Under the pieces are notes generated by a model. It made no database searches. It was given only the letters and a program-made list of their open reading frames with translations, and was not told the origin of the DNA. A stretch of 64,000 nt of DNA from assembly GCA_028876385.1 (NCBI GenBank), contig JAGWSF010000001.1, positions 28,602-92,601 of the forward strand, given 5' to 3'. Below, in pieces: positions 50,516-62,723 of this stretch. Both the position numbers and the translations under genes were made by a program. How positions within the stretch are numbered: the first letter of the stretch is position 1; each line of letters starts with the position of its first letter. The DNA comes from Acidobacteriota bacterium. Lineage in GTDB: Bacteria; Actinomycetota; Acidimicrobiia; Acidimicrobiales; Palsa-688.

Positions 50516-52189
50516 CTAGCCCGTCGGGCTGGTGGTGCTCGACGCCGACTCCGACGAGGGCGCCCCGCCCATGTTGGCCTGCGAGGGGTGGGCGACGCCG
50601 GCCGGGCCCTGGCCGAAGGCGGCGAGGACATTGTCGGTGATGGTGGTGGCGGCGTTGGGCGGGGCGCAGGTGGCGCACGAGCTCTGCACCGAGCCGACCC
50701 AGTCGATGGTGCCGGTGTCCCATACCCCGGCGCCCGAGGGAGCGCTGTAGTAGGTCATGTCGGCGGTGCTGTGCAGGCCGTTGCAGTCGACCGGGGAGCT
50801 GGCCACCACCGTCACGTCCCCCGGGTTGGGGACATCAGGAGAAAAATGGTCGTATTCGGGACCGACGATGCCGGCGATGCGCGACCCGTAGGTCAGGCCG
50901 GTGCCGGCGTACATCCAGTTGCCAGGGTCGGTGATGACCATGTCGGCCTGGACCGGGTTGCACTGCCACATCTCGCCGAGGAGGGTGCTCTCGGGGGCGT
51001 TGTTGGGGGCGTCCCGCCAGGCCCACGGGGTGACGTCGGCATTGTCCACCCCGAGGAGGGGGTCGGCCTGGGCGTTCTTGTAGTCGGTCTCCACCCGGTC
51101 GGGGCCGAGGCTCGACGGGCCGAGCCGGATGTGCCGGTAGACGGCGTTGGCTCCGAGGAACACCAGGTTGACGCCGGCGTTGCGGGCGTCGACGAGGCCC
51201 TGGCGCATGGCCAGGCTGTAGTACTCGTCGTGGCCGAGGGAGATGAACGAACGGTGCTGGAGGACGATCTTCGGGTCCTCGTCGAGGTTCACGTCGGTGG
51301 TGTAGCTGACGTCGAGGGAGTGCGACTCCATCATCGAGATCATGGGCAGCTCGAGGCCGAGGAAGTCACCGCCGCCGTTGCCGAGGGTGTTGGGGCGGTC
51401 GAACGACACCATGGTGGCCCGGTTGGCCAGTCCCCCTGTCGGTCCCTGGTAGAGGTCGTAGCCGCCCCACATGTTGTAGGCCTCCCAGGTGGTGACGCTG
51501 TCGTTGATCAGGTAGGCGCTGTGGCTGGTGTCGTCGCGCAGGGTGAGGGGGATGTAGCTCTGCCAGCCGGCGGAGGAGTCCAGCTTGAACAGGTAGGTGC
51601 CCTGCGGCCAGCCGGCGGTGGACACGGTGAGGGGATCGGTCCAGGAGCAGCTGACCATGTGGCTCGGGGAGGCGGTGGCGCAGGGCGCCTGGGCCACGCC
51701 GGGCTCGGTGGCCCCGGTCCACACCAGGCGGCCCTGGTCGCCGCCGTACCAACCCATCCGGAAGGCGTGGATCTGGTAGGTGGCGGCGGTGGTGGTCACG
51801 TAGAGCTGCACCGGGGCGCCGGCCTCGACGCTCACCTTGTCGGCGTAGCCGGCGATCTGGTCGGAGGTCGCCGGCTTGGTGAGCTGCCACTCCTTGGTGC
51901 CCGGCTTGGCGTTCTCGGCGGCGACCCAGGCGGCCGTCTCGGCGGTCGTGAACGGCGGCGCCACCGGGGTGTGGGCGGCCGGGGGGGCGGTGGTGACCGC
52001 CGAGGTGCGGGTGGTGGACGTGATGGGGGAGGCCAGCGCGGTGCCGTGCTTGGGCGTACCGCCCCCGGGGCGGAGGTAGATGATGACGGCCACCACCACC
52101 AGCAGGGCGACGACGGCCACCAGGGGCCGGGACACGCCGGGACCACGTCGGCTCTCGCCGCCGCTGTGTATCGGTTGGTACCGGTTCAC
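50516..52189 (-). CDS. Membrane-anchored N,N-dimethylformamidase beta subunit-like protein
   Basis: The 557-aa protein from GTG 52189 has one N-terminal helix (21-39, PLVAVVALLVVVAVIIYL) and a Thr/Pro linker. The rest matches the large DmfA2-like C-terminal fold: AYNMWGGYDLYQGPTGGLANRATMVSFDRP, GLELPMISMMESHSLDVSYTTDVNLDED, FISLGHDEYYSLAMRQGLVDARNAGVNLVFLGANAVYRHIR. Known members hydrolyse formamides with iron, but most homologues are uncharacterised secreted proteins. No small subunit gene is nearby. Confidence 0.78.
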   Translation of the reverse strand: MNRYQPIHSGGESRRGPGVSRPLVAVVALLVVVAVIIYLRPGGGTPKHGTALASPITSTTRTSAVTTAPPAAHTPVAPPFTTAETAAWVAAENAKPGTKEWQLTKPATSDQIAGYADKVSVEAGAPVQLYVTTTAATYQIHAFRMGWYGGDQGRLVWTGATEPGVAQAPCATASPSHMVSCSWTDPLTVSTAGWPQGTYLFKLDSSAGWQSYIPLTLRDDTSHSAYLINDSVTTWEAYNMWGGYDLYQGPTGGLANRATMVSFDRPNTLGNGGGDFLGLELPMISMMESHSLDVSYTTDVNLDEDPKIVLQHRSFISLGHDEYYSLAMRQGLVDARNAGVNLVFLGANAVYRHIRLGPSSLGPDRVETDYKNAQADPLLGVDNADVTPWAWRDAPNNAPESTLLGEMWQCNPVQADMVITDPGNWMYAGTGLTYGSRIAGIVGPEYDHFSPDVPNPGDVTVVASSPVDCNGLHSTADMTYYSAPSGAGVWDTGTIDWVGSVQSSCATCAPPNAATTITDNVLAAFGQGPAGVAHPSQANMGGAPSSESASSTTSPTG

Positions 52190-52225
52190 ATCCACCCTTT
52201 CCGCGGGACGGCCGAGTATCGCAGG

Positions 52226-52245
52226 TCCGCCACTTGTGTGGCGGA
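52226..52245 (-). promoter_or_regulatory. Hairpin in gap 52190-52595
   Basis: TCCGCCAC-TTGT-GTGGCGGA is a perfect 8-bp stem with a 4-nt loop, 37 nt upstream of the start of the DMF-ase-like gene (leader hairpin or end of an upstream transcript). The remaining part of this 406-bp gap has open frames on both strands but none with convincing features. Confidence 0.45.
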
Positions 52246-52595
52246 GCGATCCGCCCCGGTCGGACCACCCCGGCGGGGCCAGCCGGTCACGACCGACGAG
52301 CTCGGCTGCCCCGTCGACCACTGAGCCGACTGTCGCCGATCCTCGTCACTCAGCCCGGGGATTCCGGTGTGGTTCGGTGTGATCCCAGGGTCAGCGGCCG
52401 GTAATGCGCTCGCCCACAGCGACACCGCAACGGCAACCGGTTTGGCGGCGGCGATAGCAGCCGGTTTCACCGTGAGAGCGAGGGGCTTGAAGAGTGCTGT
52501 GAGAGGCATGGGGGGTGCCCGGCTCAGGGCGACTGGCTGGACTCGCTTGGACGCTTCCCCGTGCGGCCGTTGGGGTCGACTCGACAGCGACCGGG

Positions 52596-53245
52596 TCAGG
52601 GTCCGAGGAGCGCGGCCGGGATGACGGCGATGCCGTCGGAGCGCCGGAAGGCGTGCTGACCGGTGGTGATCACTGCGGCGTCCAACAGTTCGTCGCCGAG
52701 TTTGTCCTTCAGCCACAAGAGGTGATCAAGGCTTGCGGGGCTCGGAGAGGACGCCAACTTCACCTCTAGGGCCACGACTCGCTGGTCATCGCGTTCCACG
52801 ATCAGGTCTACCTCGTGCCTGCCGTCTCGTGTCCGAAAATGCCGCACCTGGGCGCCTCCTGCCTGGGCGTAGACACGGGCGCTGAGTGTTACCAGACTCT
52901 CGAAAAGGGCGCCCAGCAGTGTGCCGTCGCGTGCAACCACCGGCCCAGCGCTCTCGCCGCGGATGAGCGCGGCGGCGTCGACGCCGAGCAGGCGCGCGGC
53001 TAGCGCCGGGTCGACCAAGTGGTGTTTCGGTGAGGTCCCGAGCTTGGCGAAGTGGTTCCGGGTGGGCGCCCACCCGGGCATCTGGTCGAGCAGGTAGAGA
53101 CTTTCGAGAACCGAGCGGTAGCTGAGGATGGTGTCGCGCGCCGGCGTGCTATCGCTGGATCCTCGGCGAGGCTCATTGGCCGCATCCGTAGCGACACGAT
53201 CCGGCCTGCGCCCGAATGCATCGGCGCGGTTGGCGGCACCGCGCT
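52596..53245 (-). pseudogene. Remnant of AAA ATPase/DUF4143 protein
   Basis: From 53147 to 52596 the frame encodes most of a DUF4143 domain: TPARDTILSYRSVLESLYLLDQMPGWAP, SPKHHLVDPALAARLLGVDA, GALFESLVTLSARVYAQAGGAQVRHFRTRDGRHEVDLIVERDD, VALEVKLA. Just upstream, in another frame (about 53240-53165), GAGRIVSLRMRPMSLAE is recognisable as the end of the AAA ATPase part. The Walker-box N-terminal half is absent and the junction at a GGATCC is frameshifted, so this is an inactivated gene. Confidence 0.75.
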
Positions 53246-53529
53246 GCCGGTGAGCAGGTAGCTGCACTCCGAACGACGCTTCGTCCCGCTCCTACTCGAC
53301 TATTCGTCCCCAAACAAGCCGACAGATCGTCCCGCTTCTACCCGACAACTTCTCCGTCTCCTGGTCCAAGCTGCCCGCCCACCAAGAACCTTCTCGACGC
53401 CCTCAACGTCCTCGACGCCCTCAACGTCCTCGACGGCCGAGAGGTGCCCGAACGCGTCGGCGAGACCATGCGCGTCCGGGCCGAGAGCCTACTCAACACC
53501 TGATCGACGCCCGCCGTAGACGGCGGGCG
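53246..53529. other. Non-coding debris with short repeats
   Basis: Two imperfect direct copies of CGTCCCGCT(c/t)CTAC(t/c)CGAC occur at about 53283 and 53329, and an 18-bp unit ctcaacgtcctcgacgcc is repeated at 53398-53433. GC content is lower than around. A plus-strand frame (53216-53503) is open but has no recognisable product; it may be the worn edge of a lost mobile or toxin-antitoxin locus. Confidence 0.4.
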
Positions 53530-55179
53530 TCAGGCCCGGCCCCGCCCGCGGCGGTAGCGGCCGATGAGGGCGTTGGTGGATGAGTCGTGGTCGCCGGCGG
53601 GGGCCGCTTCGGAGGTGAGCTCGGGCACGATGCGCTGAGCCAGGGCCTTGCCCAGCTCCACCCCCCACTGGTCGAAGGAGTTGATCCCCCAGATGACCCC
53701 CTGGGTCAGGACCTTGTGCTCGTAGGTGGCGACCAGCGCGCCGAGGGTGCGCGGCGTCAGCTTGGCGGCCAGGATGGTGTTGGTCGGGTGGTTACCGGCG
53801 AAGGTTCGGTGGGGGACCAGCGCGGCGGGGACGCCGGACGCGGCCACCTCCTCGGCGCTCCGCCCGAAGGCCAGAGCCTCGGTCTGGGCGAAGAAGTTGG
53901 CCATGAGCAGGTCGTGCTGAGCCCCGATGGACCCCTCCGGATGGTTGGGTTCCACGAAGCCGACGAAGTCGGCGGGGATCAGCCGGGTGCCCTGGTGGAT
54001 CAGCTGGTAGTAGGCGTGCTGGCCGTTGGTGCCCGGCGTGCCCCACACCACCGGGCCGGTCGGCTGGTCCACGGGCTCGCCCGACAGGGTGACGCTCTTG
54101 CCGTTGGATTCCATGTCGAGCTGCTGCAGGTAGGAGGAGAAACGGGACAGGTAGTGGTTGTAGGGCAGCACCGCGTGGGTCTCGGCCCCGAACAGGTCGA
54201 TGTACCAGACGCCGATCAGGCCGAGCAGGGCGGGCAGGTTCTGGCGTAGCGGGGCGGTGCGGAAATGGGTGTCCACCTCGTGGAAGCCGGCCAGCATCTC
54301 GAGGAAGGCGACGGGACCGATCGCCACCATGAGCGACAGGCCGATGGCCGAATCGTAGGAGTAGCGGCCGCCGACCCAGTCCCAGAAACCGAACATGTTG
54401 TCAGTGTCGATGCCGAACTCGCGGACCTTCTCGGCGTTGGTGGACACCGCCACGAAGTGGCGGGCCACCGCCGAGCGGTCACCCAGGCCGCCGATCAGCC
54501 ACTCGCGGGCGGTGGTGGCGTTGGTGATGGTCTCGAGGGTGGTGAAGGTCTTGGAGCTGACGATGAACAAAGTCTCGGCCGGGTCCAGGTCATGGGTGGC
54601 CTCCCAGAGGTCGCTGCCGTCGACGTTGGACACGAACCGGCAGTCGAGGGACCGCTCGGAGAACGAGCGCAGGGCGTCGTAGGCCATGGCCGGCCCGAGA
54701 TCGGAGCCGCCGATGCCGATGTTGATGACCGTCTTGATGGGCTGCCCGGTGTGGCCGACCCACTCCCCCGAACGCACCCGCTCGGCGAAGGAGGCCATAC
54801 GATCCAGCACCTCGTGCACGTCGGGGACCACGTTTCGGTCCCCGGTGACGATGCGCTCGGGCCGCGGGGCCCGCAGGGCCACGTGCAGCACCGCCCGGTC
54901 CTCGGTGACGTTGATGTGGTCGCCGGCCCACATGGCCTCGATCCGCTCGGGCAGGCCGGCCCGCTCGGCCACCCGCACCAGGTGCTCCACGGTCTCGGCG
55001 GTGAGGCGGTTCTTGGAGTAGTCGAGGTAGAGGCCGGCGGCTTCCACGGTGAGCAGCTCGCCGCGGCCGGGGTCGTCGGCGAAGAGGTCCCGAAGGTGGA
55101 CGTCGCGCATCCGGGCGTGGTGCTCCTGGAGGGACCGCCATTCGGCGGTTTCGGTGATCCGTACCGGGGTGATCGCCAT
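53530..55179 (-). CDS. pgi: Glucose-6-phosphate isomerase
   Basis: The 549-aa protein interconverts glucose-6-phosphate and fructose-6-phosphate in glycolysis/gluconeogenesis. Family signatures: [94 protein letters not shown] and [15 protein letters not shown] with the catalytic Lys. Normal length. ATG 55179. Confidence 0.97.
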   Translation of the reverse strand: MAITPVRITETAEWRSLQEHHARMRDVHLRDLFADDPGRGELLTVEAAGLYLDYSKNRLTAETVEHLVRVAERAGLPERIEAMWAGDHINVTEDRAVLHVALRAPRPERIVTGDRNVVPDVHEVLDRMASFAERVRSGEWVGHTGQPIKTVINIGIGGSDLGPAMAYDALRSFSERSLDCRFVSNVDGSDLWEATHDLDPAETLFIVSSKTFTTLETITNATTAREWLIGGLGDRSAVARHFVAVSTNAEKVREFGIDTDNMFGFWDWVGGRYSYDSAIGLSLMVAIGPVAFLEMLAGFHEVDTHFRTAPLRQNLPALLGLIGVWYIDLFGAETHAVLPYNHYLSRFSSYLQQLDMESNGKSVTLSGEPVDQPTGPVVWGTPGTNGQHAYYQLIHQGTRLIPADFVGFVEPNHPEGSIGAQHDLLMANFFAQTEALAFGRSAEEVAASGVPAALVPHRTFAGNHPTNTILAAKLTPRTLGALVATYEHKVLTQGVIWGINSFDQWGVELGKALAQRIVPELTSEAAPAGDHDSSTNALIGRYRRGRGRA

Positions 55180-55283
55180 GGCCGCACCATACCCACTTCC
55201 CCGGCGCCGGCCGGGGACGGTTTTCCGGGGGGTCGGGGCCGATAGTCCTACCGTTTGGGTCCCGGCGCGGGCACGCTGGAGGG

Positions 55284-56282
55284 ATGCAACCCATCGGTCT
55301 GGTGCTCGGTGCCGGCGGAATCGCCGGGCAGGCCTACCACGCCGGGGTCCTGGCCGCCCTGGAGGAGGCGACCGGCTGGGATCCCCGCTCGGCCCCGCGT
55401 ATCGTCGGGACGTCGGCGGGGTCGATCACCGGGACGCTGCTGCGCAGCGGGGTGTCGGCACGGGACCTGGCGGCCTGGACGACGCGGGCTCCGCTGTCGG
55501 TCGAGGGCGAGATGATGCGCGACCTGTTCGGCGAGGAGTTCCCCGAACTGGAGCCCTTCCGGGCCCGACACCTCCTCCACCGTCCGTCGCTGCCCGGCCT
55601 GAGTCTGGTGCGCCGGGTGGCGTTGCGCCCCGGGCAGCCGCCGGGCGCGGCGCTGCTGCTCACCCTGCTCGGCCCCGGAACGGTGGACATCGCCGCCCTG
55701 CTGGACCCTCTGAAGGCGGTCGAGCCGGCCGGGTGGAGTTCCGGGGATCTGTGGATCTGCGCCGTGCGACGCAAGGACGGTCGCCGGGTCGTCTTCGGCG
55801 AGCCCGGCTCCCCGGCCGCCCCGCTGCACCTGGCCGTCGCCGCGTCGTGCGCCGTTCCCGGCTACTTCGCGCCGGTGTCCATCGGCGGGGTCTCCTACGT
55901 CGACGGCGGGGTCCACTCACCCACCAACGCCGCCCTCCTGCGCGACGAGGGCCTGGCCGTGGTGGTCGTCGTTTCGCCCATGTCGGGCTGGCGGGGCCTG
56001 CCGACCGACACCAACGCCGTGGTGTCGCGTCACGCCGGTATGAGGCTGAGCCTGGAGATCAGGGCCCTGTGGCGCCGGGGCATCGCCGTGGTCGTCTTCG
56101 AGCCGGGCCGGGCCGAGCACCGCCTGATCGGCGGCCAGTGGCTCTCCCGGGACCGCGTGGCGGCCATCACCACGGCGGCCTTCGAGTCGACCACGGCCCA
56201 CCTGCAGCGTCTCGAGGTCCGCCAGGCCCTGGGTCGGGCCGGGATCGCCGCCCCGCACCGGCGGGAACGCCGCAGCGCCTGA
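55284..56282 (+). CDS. Patatin-like phospholipase (RssA type)
   Basis: The 332-aa protein has oxyanion motif [18 protein letters not shown], nucleophile elbow GTSAGS (S44) and catalytic DGG (D207, [15 protein letters not shown]), the full Ser-Asp dyad. It is a likely lipid acyl hydrolase of the cytoplasmic RssA/YchK group. ATG 55284 has CTGGAGGG upstream. It is divergent from pgi. Confidence 0.92.
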   Translation: MQPIGLVLGAGGIAGQAYHAGVLAALEEATGWDPRSAPRIVGTSAGSITGTLLRSGVSARDLAAWTTRAPLSVEGEMMRDLFGEEFPELEPFRARHLLHRPSLPGLSLVRRVALRPGQPPGAALLLTLLGPGTVDIAALLDPLKAVEPAGWSSGDLWICAVRRKDGRRVVFGEPGSPAAPLHLAVAASCAVPGYFAPVSIGGVSYVDGGVHSPTNAALLRDEGLAVVVVVSPMSGWRGLPTDTNAVVSRHAGMRLSLEIRALWRRGIAVVVFEPGRAEHRLIGGQWLSRDRVAAITTAAFESTTAHLQRLEVRQALGRAGIAAPHRRERRSA

Positions 56283-56499
56283 CCCACCCGGGCCCAACGG
56301 GTCGGCCCGGCTGACCGCCTAGCGCTCACGGTCCGGCGGGGCGTTTGGCGGCCCGGGCCGGAATCTGTGCTGCCTGCGATACTATCACTGTGCACATGTT
56401 GCTCATAGACGCTTTATCGCCGCCCCGCCCTTACCACCTACCGGAAATCGACCCCGCCAGGGCCGGACGGAAAGGTGCGTCGGGCTTCGAAGCCTCCCG

Positions 56500-58959
56500 A
56501 TGAACGGCGCCGACCGACCGGACCACATCGGCCCCCTCCGGGCCACCAGGGCCGATCGAAAAGCCCGCCGCCGGGCGGCCGGTGATGCCGGCGCTGAAGG
56601 GGGAGGCGACCGCCGAGCGGCCGGTGACGCCGAGGTCGAGAGGCAAGCCCGGTCCGGGCCGGCCGGTGACGCCGAGGTCGAGAGGGAAACCCGGCCCGGG
56701 CCGGCCGGTGACGCCGAGGTCGAGAGGGAAACCCGGTCCGGGCCGGCCGGTGACGCTGAGGTCGAGAGGGAAGCCCGGTCCGGGCCGGCTGGGGACGCTG
56801 ACGCCCGGCGCTTCCGATCGGCGAGCGTCGGCGACGTCCGGGCCCGCCGGCCCCTGCTCGGCCCCGGCCGGTGGGCCGGTCTGGGGCGCCTGGCCGGCTG
56901 GCGGCGGGTGGCCAGCTGGGTCGGCGTGCGGGTCAACGCCATGTCCTACCTGCCCAAGTGGCTCATCCTGGCTTCGGTCATCGGTGTCATCGCCGGGCTC
57001 GGGGCCGTCCTCTTCTACGCCGCCCTCCAGGAGGCCACCCACCTGTTCCTCGGTGACCTGGCCGGCTACCGGCCGCCGGCACCCGCGGGCGAGGGCGGTG
57101 GTCTCGGATCAGGTCATTTCGCCCGGGCCTGGGCCATCCCGCTGACGGTGGTGCTGGGAGGCCTCATCGCCGGCTTCATCGTCTTCACCTGGGCCCCCGA
57201 AGCCGAAGGGCACGGCACCGATGCCGCCATCGACGCCGTCCACCACAACCCGAGGGGTATCCGCCTGCGAGCCGTGGTGGTCAAGATCGTGGCCTCGGCG
57301 GTGACCATCGGGGCGGGGGGGTCAGGAGGCCGGGAGGGCCCGACGGCCCAGATCAGCGCCGGGTTCGGGTCGCTGCTCGCCCGGCTCCTGGACCTGTCCC
57401 CAGAGGACGGCCGTATCGCCGTCTCGGTGGGGATCGGCTCGGGTATCGGGGCCATCTTCAGCGCCCCCCTGGGCGGGGCCGTCCTGGCCGCCGACATCGT
57501 CTACAAGGAGGATTTCGAGTTCTCGGCGTTGCTCCCCGGCACCTTCGCCTCGATCATCGCCTACGCCATATTCGGGGCCGTCTACGGCTTCGAGCCGCTG
57601 TTCTCGGTGGGCAACTACCAGTTCCACCAGCCCATCCAGCTGCTGTGGTTCGCGTTGATCGGCGTCCTGTCGGGGGCCATCGGCATCCTGTACTCCAAGA
57701 GCTTCTACGGGATGGTCTCGCTCGCCGTGCGGATGCCCTTCAGCCGCAAGCTTCGCCCCGCGGTCGGCGCTCTCGGGGTCGGCCTGCTGGCCCTGTGGCT
57801 GCCCGAGGTGCTCGGTACCGGCTACGGCTGGGTGCAGAAGGGTCTGGCCGACCAGCTGTTGCACACACCGCTGTACATAATCCTCCTGCTGCCCTTCGCC
57901 CGCATCGTCGCCACCGCCCTGTCGATCGGGACCGGGGGATCGGGCGGGGTGTTCGGGCCGGGCATGGTGATCGGGGCCTTCACCGGGTTGGCGGTGTGGA
58001 GACTGCTCGAACCCTTCGCCCCGGGGGTGGGCCACGACCCGGCCCCGTTCGTAGTGGTCGGGATGATGGCCCTCTTCGGCGGGATAGCCCGGGCCCCGCT
58101 GGCGGTCATGCTCATGGTGGCCCAGATGACCGGGAGCATCTCCATACTCGCCCCGGCCATGGTCGCGGTGGCCGTGTCGTGGTTCATCGTGGGGCGGGCC
58201 GACGACAGCATCTACCGCTCGCAGCTGCGCAGCCGGGCCGACACTCAGTCGAGCCGCCTCGAAGCGGGTCTGCCGTCGCTGTCCATCCAGAAGGTCGCAG
58301 ACGTCATGGGACGGCCCCGGGTGGTGGTCGCCGAAGACGCGACCGGCCGCGAGGTGCTGGCGCAGTTGCAGCGCCTCGGCCTGCCCGGGGCGCCCGTGGT
58401 CGACAGCGAAGGCAGCTACCTGGGCACGGTGGAGGTGGCACGGCTCGAGCGCCGGGTCGCGGAGACCGACGCCCCGGTCGGCGGGCTGGTGGACACCACC
58501 ACCTCGACGGTGGCTGCGTCGGCCACCCTCGACGTCGGGTTGCAGGCCCTGACCCAGGCCGGCGGCCAATGGCTGGCGGTAACCGGCGGGGATCGCCAGG
58601 TGGTGGGCATCCTCTCGGCCAGCGACATCGTGCGAGGTTACGAAGGGGCGCTCGGCGCCAGCATCCACCGCTTCACTCTGGTGTCGCCGCTGGCTGTGGC
58701 CGTCGAGGAGACCATGGGCGGGGATTCACCTTTCGTCGGACGGCCTATCCGGGAGGCCGGACTGCCACCGGGATGCGTGATCGTCACCATTCAGCGCGAC
58801 GGTCAGCGTCTGTCGCCACACGGTGACACCGTCCTCGAGGCGGGAGACGTTCTATCCATGTTCGTTCCCGCCGCCGAGACGACCCGGATCAGCGCACGGG
58901 TACGCGGCGGCGACGAGCCCGACGCCCCGGAGATGCGCGGCGAGAGCCAGATGATCTGA
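56500..58959 (+). CDS. ClC-type chloride channel/antiporter with CBS and TrkA-C domains
   Basis: The 819-aa protein has the core at about 150-600, with the anion-filter signatures GAGGSGGREGPTAQ (gating-type E279), GIGAIFSAPLGGAVLAADIVY and GTGGSGGVFGPGMVIGAF. Two CBS domains (about 600-720, VADVMGRPRVVVAEDATG, GILSASDIVRGYEGAL) and a C-terminal TrkA-C/RCK_C-like domain (FVGRPIREAGLPPGCVIVTIQRDG) follow, suggesting nucleotide or ligand control. The first 145 residues are unusual: four exact-length 14-residue repeats. The true start could be as late as ATG 56941 (MSYLPKW). Confidence 0.9.
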   Translation: MNGADRPDHIGPLRATRADRKARRRAAGDAGAEGGGDRRAAGDAEVERQARSGPAGDAEVERETRPGPAGDAEVERETRSGPAGDAEVEREARSGPAGDADARRFRSASVGDVRARRPLLGPGRWAGLGRLAGWRRVASWVGVRVNAMSYLPKWLILASVIGVIAGLGAVLFYAALQEATHLFLGDLAGYRPPAPAGEGGGLGSGHFARAWAIPLTVVLGGLIAGFIVFTWAPEAEGHGTDAAIDAVHHNPRGIRLRAVVVKIVASAVTIGAGGSGGREGPTAQISAGFGSLLARLLDLSPEDGRIAVSVGIGSGIGAIFSAPLGGAVLAADIVYKEDFEFSALLPGTFASIIAYAIFGAVYGFEPLFSVGNYQFHQPIQLLWFALIGVLSGAIGILYSKSFYGMVSLAVRMPFSRKLRPAVGALGVGLLALWLPEVLGTGYGWVQKGLADQLLHTPLYIILLLPFARIVATALSIGTGGSGGVFGPGMVIGAFTGLAVWRLLEPFAPGVGHDPAPFVVVGMMALFGGIARAPLAVMLMVAQMTGSISILAPAMVAVAVSWFIVGRADDSIYRSQLRSRADTQSSRLEAGLPSLSIQKVADVMGRPRVVVAEDATGREVLAQLQRLGLPGAPVVDSEGSYLGTVEVARLERRVAETDAPVGGLVDTTTSTVAASATLDVGLQALTQAGGQWLAVTGGDRQVVGILSASDIVRGYEGALGASIHRFTLVSPLAVAVEETMGGDSPFVGRPIREAGLPPGCVIVTIQRDGQRLSPHGDTVLEAGDVLSMFVPAAETTRISARVRGGDEPDAPEMRGESQMI
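56623..56790 (+). repeat. 42-bp in-frame tandem repeat (x4)
   Basis: Four 42-bp copies encode GDAEVER(Q/E)(A/T)R(S/P)GPA at the N-terminus of the ClC protein; a decayed fifth copy follows. Confidence 0.9.
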
Positions 58960-58983
58960 CGGCCCGCTCGACGCCGGCGGGGG

Positions 58984-59496
58984 TCACAACTCCCAGCCGC
59001 CGGCCCAGTCCCTGGAAGGGGTCTCCCCGGCGGCGGCTGCCAATTTGTCGAAAAGGTCGATGATGGCCGCCTGCTCGGCGGCGGGGATCTTGGCCAGAAT
59101 CTGGCTGATCTCGGCCTTGCGTCTCCGCGTGACCTCGTCCACCAGATCCTGCCCGGCCGGGGTCAGGGTGATCCGCACCTCTCGGCGGTCGGTGCGGGCG
59201 GTGCGCCGCCGGACGAGGCCCTTGCGGACCAGGCGGTCGCACATGCGCGTGGCGGTGGAGGGGGTCACGGCCAGAGCCTCGGCGAGGGACAGGACCCGCT
59301 GCGGACCCCGCGTGGCCATCACCACCAACGCCCGGTATTGCTGCAGGGTGACCTCCTCGGCCACATCGGCCAGGGAGCGGGCGGCGATGGCGACCAGCAC
59401 CCGGCTGGCGCCGAGAATGGCGTCCACCACCGTTGGCTCGTCGGGGCCGGGACCGGTTACAACCGCGTCGCGGTCGGCTGCCGGCTCGGGTTTCAT
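58984..59496 (-). CDS. MarR-family transcriptional regulator
   Basis: The 170-aa winged-helix protein has VTLQQYRALVVMATRGPQRVLSLAEALAVTPSTATRMCDRLVRKGLVRRRTARTDRREVRITLTPAGQDL, the MarR domain including the D-x-R wing. ATG 59496 is preferred over ATG 59514 because a palindrome lies between the two codons, which would make a leader or operator. It is convergent with the ClC gene, which may be a target. Confidence 0.9.
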   Translation of the reverse strand: MKPEPAADRDAVVTGPGPDEPTVVDAILGASRVLVAIAARSLADVAEEVTLQQYRALVVMATRGPQRVLSLAEALAVTPSTATRMCDRLVRKGLVRRRTARTDRREVRITLTPAGQDLVDEVTRRRKAEISQILAKIPAAEQAAIIDLFDKLAAAAGETPSRDWAGGWEL

Positions 59497-59499
59497 ACT

Positions 59500-59510
59500 G
59501 CAATCATTGC
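59500..59510. promoter_or_regulatory. Palindrome GCAATCATTGC at marR start
   Basis: GCAAT-C-ATTGC (5+1+5) lies 4-14 nt upstream of ATG 59496, a position fitting an autoregulatory MarR operator. Confidence 0.5.
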
Positions 59511-59559
59511 GCATCGTGGCGTCGGCGAGAGTCCGCCGGCGGGCGCCGCTGTGGGCCGG

Positions 59560-60438
59560 TCAGCCCGGCGTCGCCGACCCGAGGAACGGGGCGTCGCCGA
59601 AGGCGAAGACGCCGCCGTCGGCACCGAGCAGCCAGTACCCCTGGTGGTCCGGGGTGGGGGCCATGGCGACCACCGGAGCGACCAGCGCCACGTCGGCCGC
59701 CGATCCGAAGAAGGGGGCGCTGCCGATGGTGAAGACCCCTCCGTCGCCGCCGAGCAACCACACTCCGACGTCGGTGGCGGTCCCGTGGTCGACCACTTCC
59801 ACGAACGGCGCCACAGGTGGGGTCGACGACAGGTCGGCCCATCCGCTCGGCCAACTCCCCGAGGAGAACCCGAACACGGTCAGGGCTCCTTTGGCGGTGA
59901 CCAGCCAGTAGTGCGAGTCGTCGGCCAAAGCGCTGATCCCGCGGACGGGGCTGTCGAGGCCGGGGGCGCCGACGAGGGAGCCGGAGAAGCGGGCGTCGCC
60001 GAAGGCGAAGACCCCACCGTCGGAAGCGGCCAGCCAGTACCCGCCGCCGTCGGGGGTCGCGGCGACGCCCACGACGGGGGCGGAGAGGGCCACACGGGCG
60101 GCTGACCCGAAGAAGCGGGCGTCGCCGAAAGCGAACACCCCGCCGTCGGCGGCCACCAGCCAGTACCCGCCGCCGTCGGGGGTCGCGGCGACGCCCACGA
60201 CGGGGGCGGTGAGGCCGACGCCGTTCAGCGAACCGTGCCCGGTGGCGTCACCGAAGGGCAGGACGTCGCCCGCCGCGGTGGCCACCCAGTAGCCGCGCCC
60301 CGACGCCGTCGAGGCCAGCCCCACCGCCCGGTCGCCCGGCATGACCGCCGGTTGCACTGTCGCCGCCACCGGGCCGGCCCAGCCGAGACCCCAGGCCAGC
60401 ACCGCCACGACCACCGCCATCTTCATTCGCCAGCGCAC
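59560..60438 (-). CDS. Secreted repeat protein (GYWLxxxDGGVFAFGDA repeats)
   Basis: The 292-aa protein from GTG 60438 has GGAGG 7 nt upstream. It has a signal peptide (MAVVVAVLAWGLGWAGPVAA), then about five repeats of 45-50 residues: GVAATPDGGGYWLVAADGGVFAFGDARFFGSA, likely a propeller of hydrophobic blades. Repeats of this kind are abundant in Acidimicrobiia genomes, often fused to peptidase or amidase domains; here they stand alone. It is an extracellular binding protein of unknown ligand. Confidence 0.82.
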   Translation of the reverse strand: MRWRMKMAVVVAVLAWGLGWAGPVAATVQPAVMPGDRAVGLASTASGRGYWVATAAGDVLPFGDATGHGSLNGVGLTAPVVGVAATPDGGGYWLVAADGGVFAFGDARFFGSAARVALSAPVVGVAATPDGGGYWLAASDGGVFAFGDARFSGSLVGAPGLDSPVRGISALADDSHYWLVTAKGALTVFGFSSGSWPSGWADLSSTPPVAPFVEVVDHGTATDVGVWLLGGDGGVFTIGSAPFFGSAADVALVAPVVAMAPTPDHQGYWLLGADGGVFAFGDAPFLGSATPG

Positions 60439-60579
60439 AGACCTACCTCCTCACCAGCCCTTCCATGGTGACGTGGGTGAGGCGCCGGCTCTAGAGGCCT
60501 TCGGTCTTCTGTCGGTGGTCGGCCAAGCCGCCCACGGAGGTCACTCGAAGCGGTGCGGTCTCGGGACAGCGGCTGCGGG

Positions 60580-62550
<1,971 letters not shown>

Positions 62551-62626
62551 ATCGACATTATGCCCGAACCGCGCCGGGTGCGTGCACCAGCGCGTCGGCG
62601 TGCCGCCGGACCGGCGTCCGGGCCTG

Positions 62627-62695
62627 GAACTGCGGGCCGGGAACTGCGGGCCGGGAACTGCGGCCCGGAGCTGCGGGCCGGGAACTGCGGGCCGG
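62627..62695. repeat. 14-bp tandem repeat (x5)
   Basis: Five copies of GAACTGCGGGCCGG, one shortened by a base, lie in the gap between the riboswitch and the DinB gene. Confidence 0.85.
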
Positions 62696-62723
62696 GACTA
62701 CAGGCCAGCACTACGGTCTGGGC

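Noticed and set aside
52367..52624. Plus-strand 85-residue frame and the opposing 107-residue frame starting at 52510
   Set aside because: Both are open by GC bias. Neither has a clear ribosome site, domain or neighbour that would support it.
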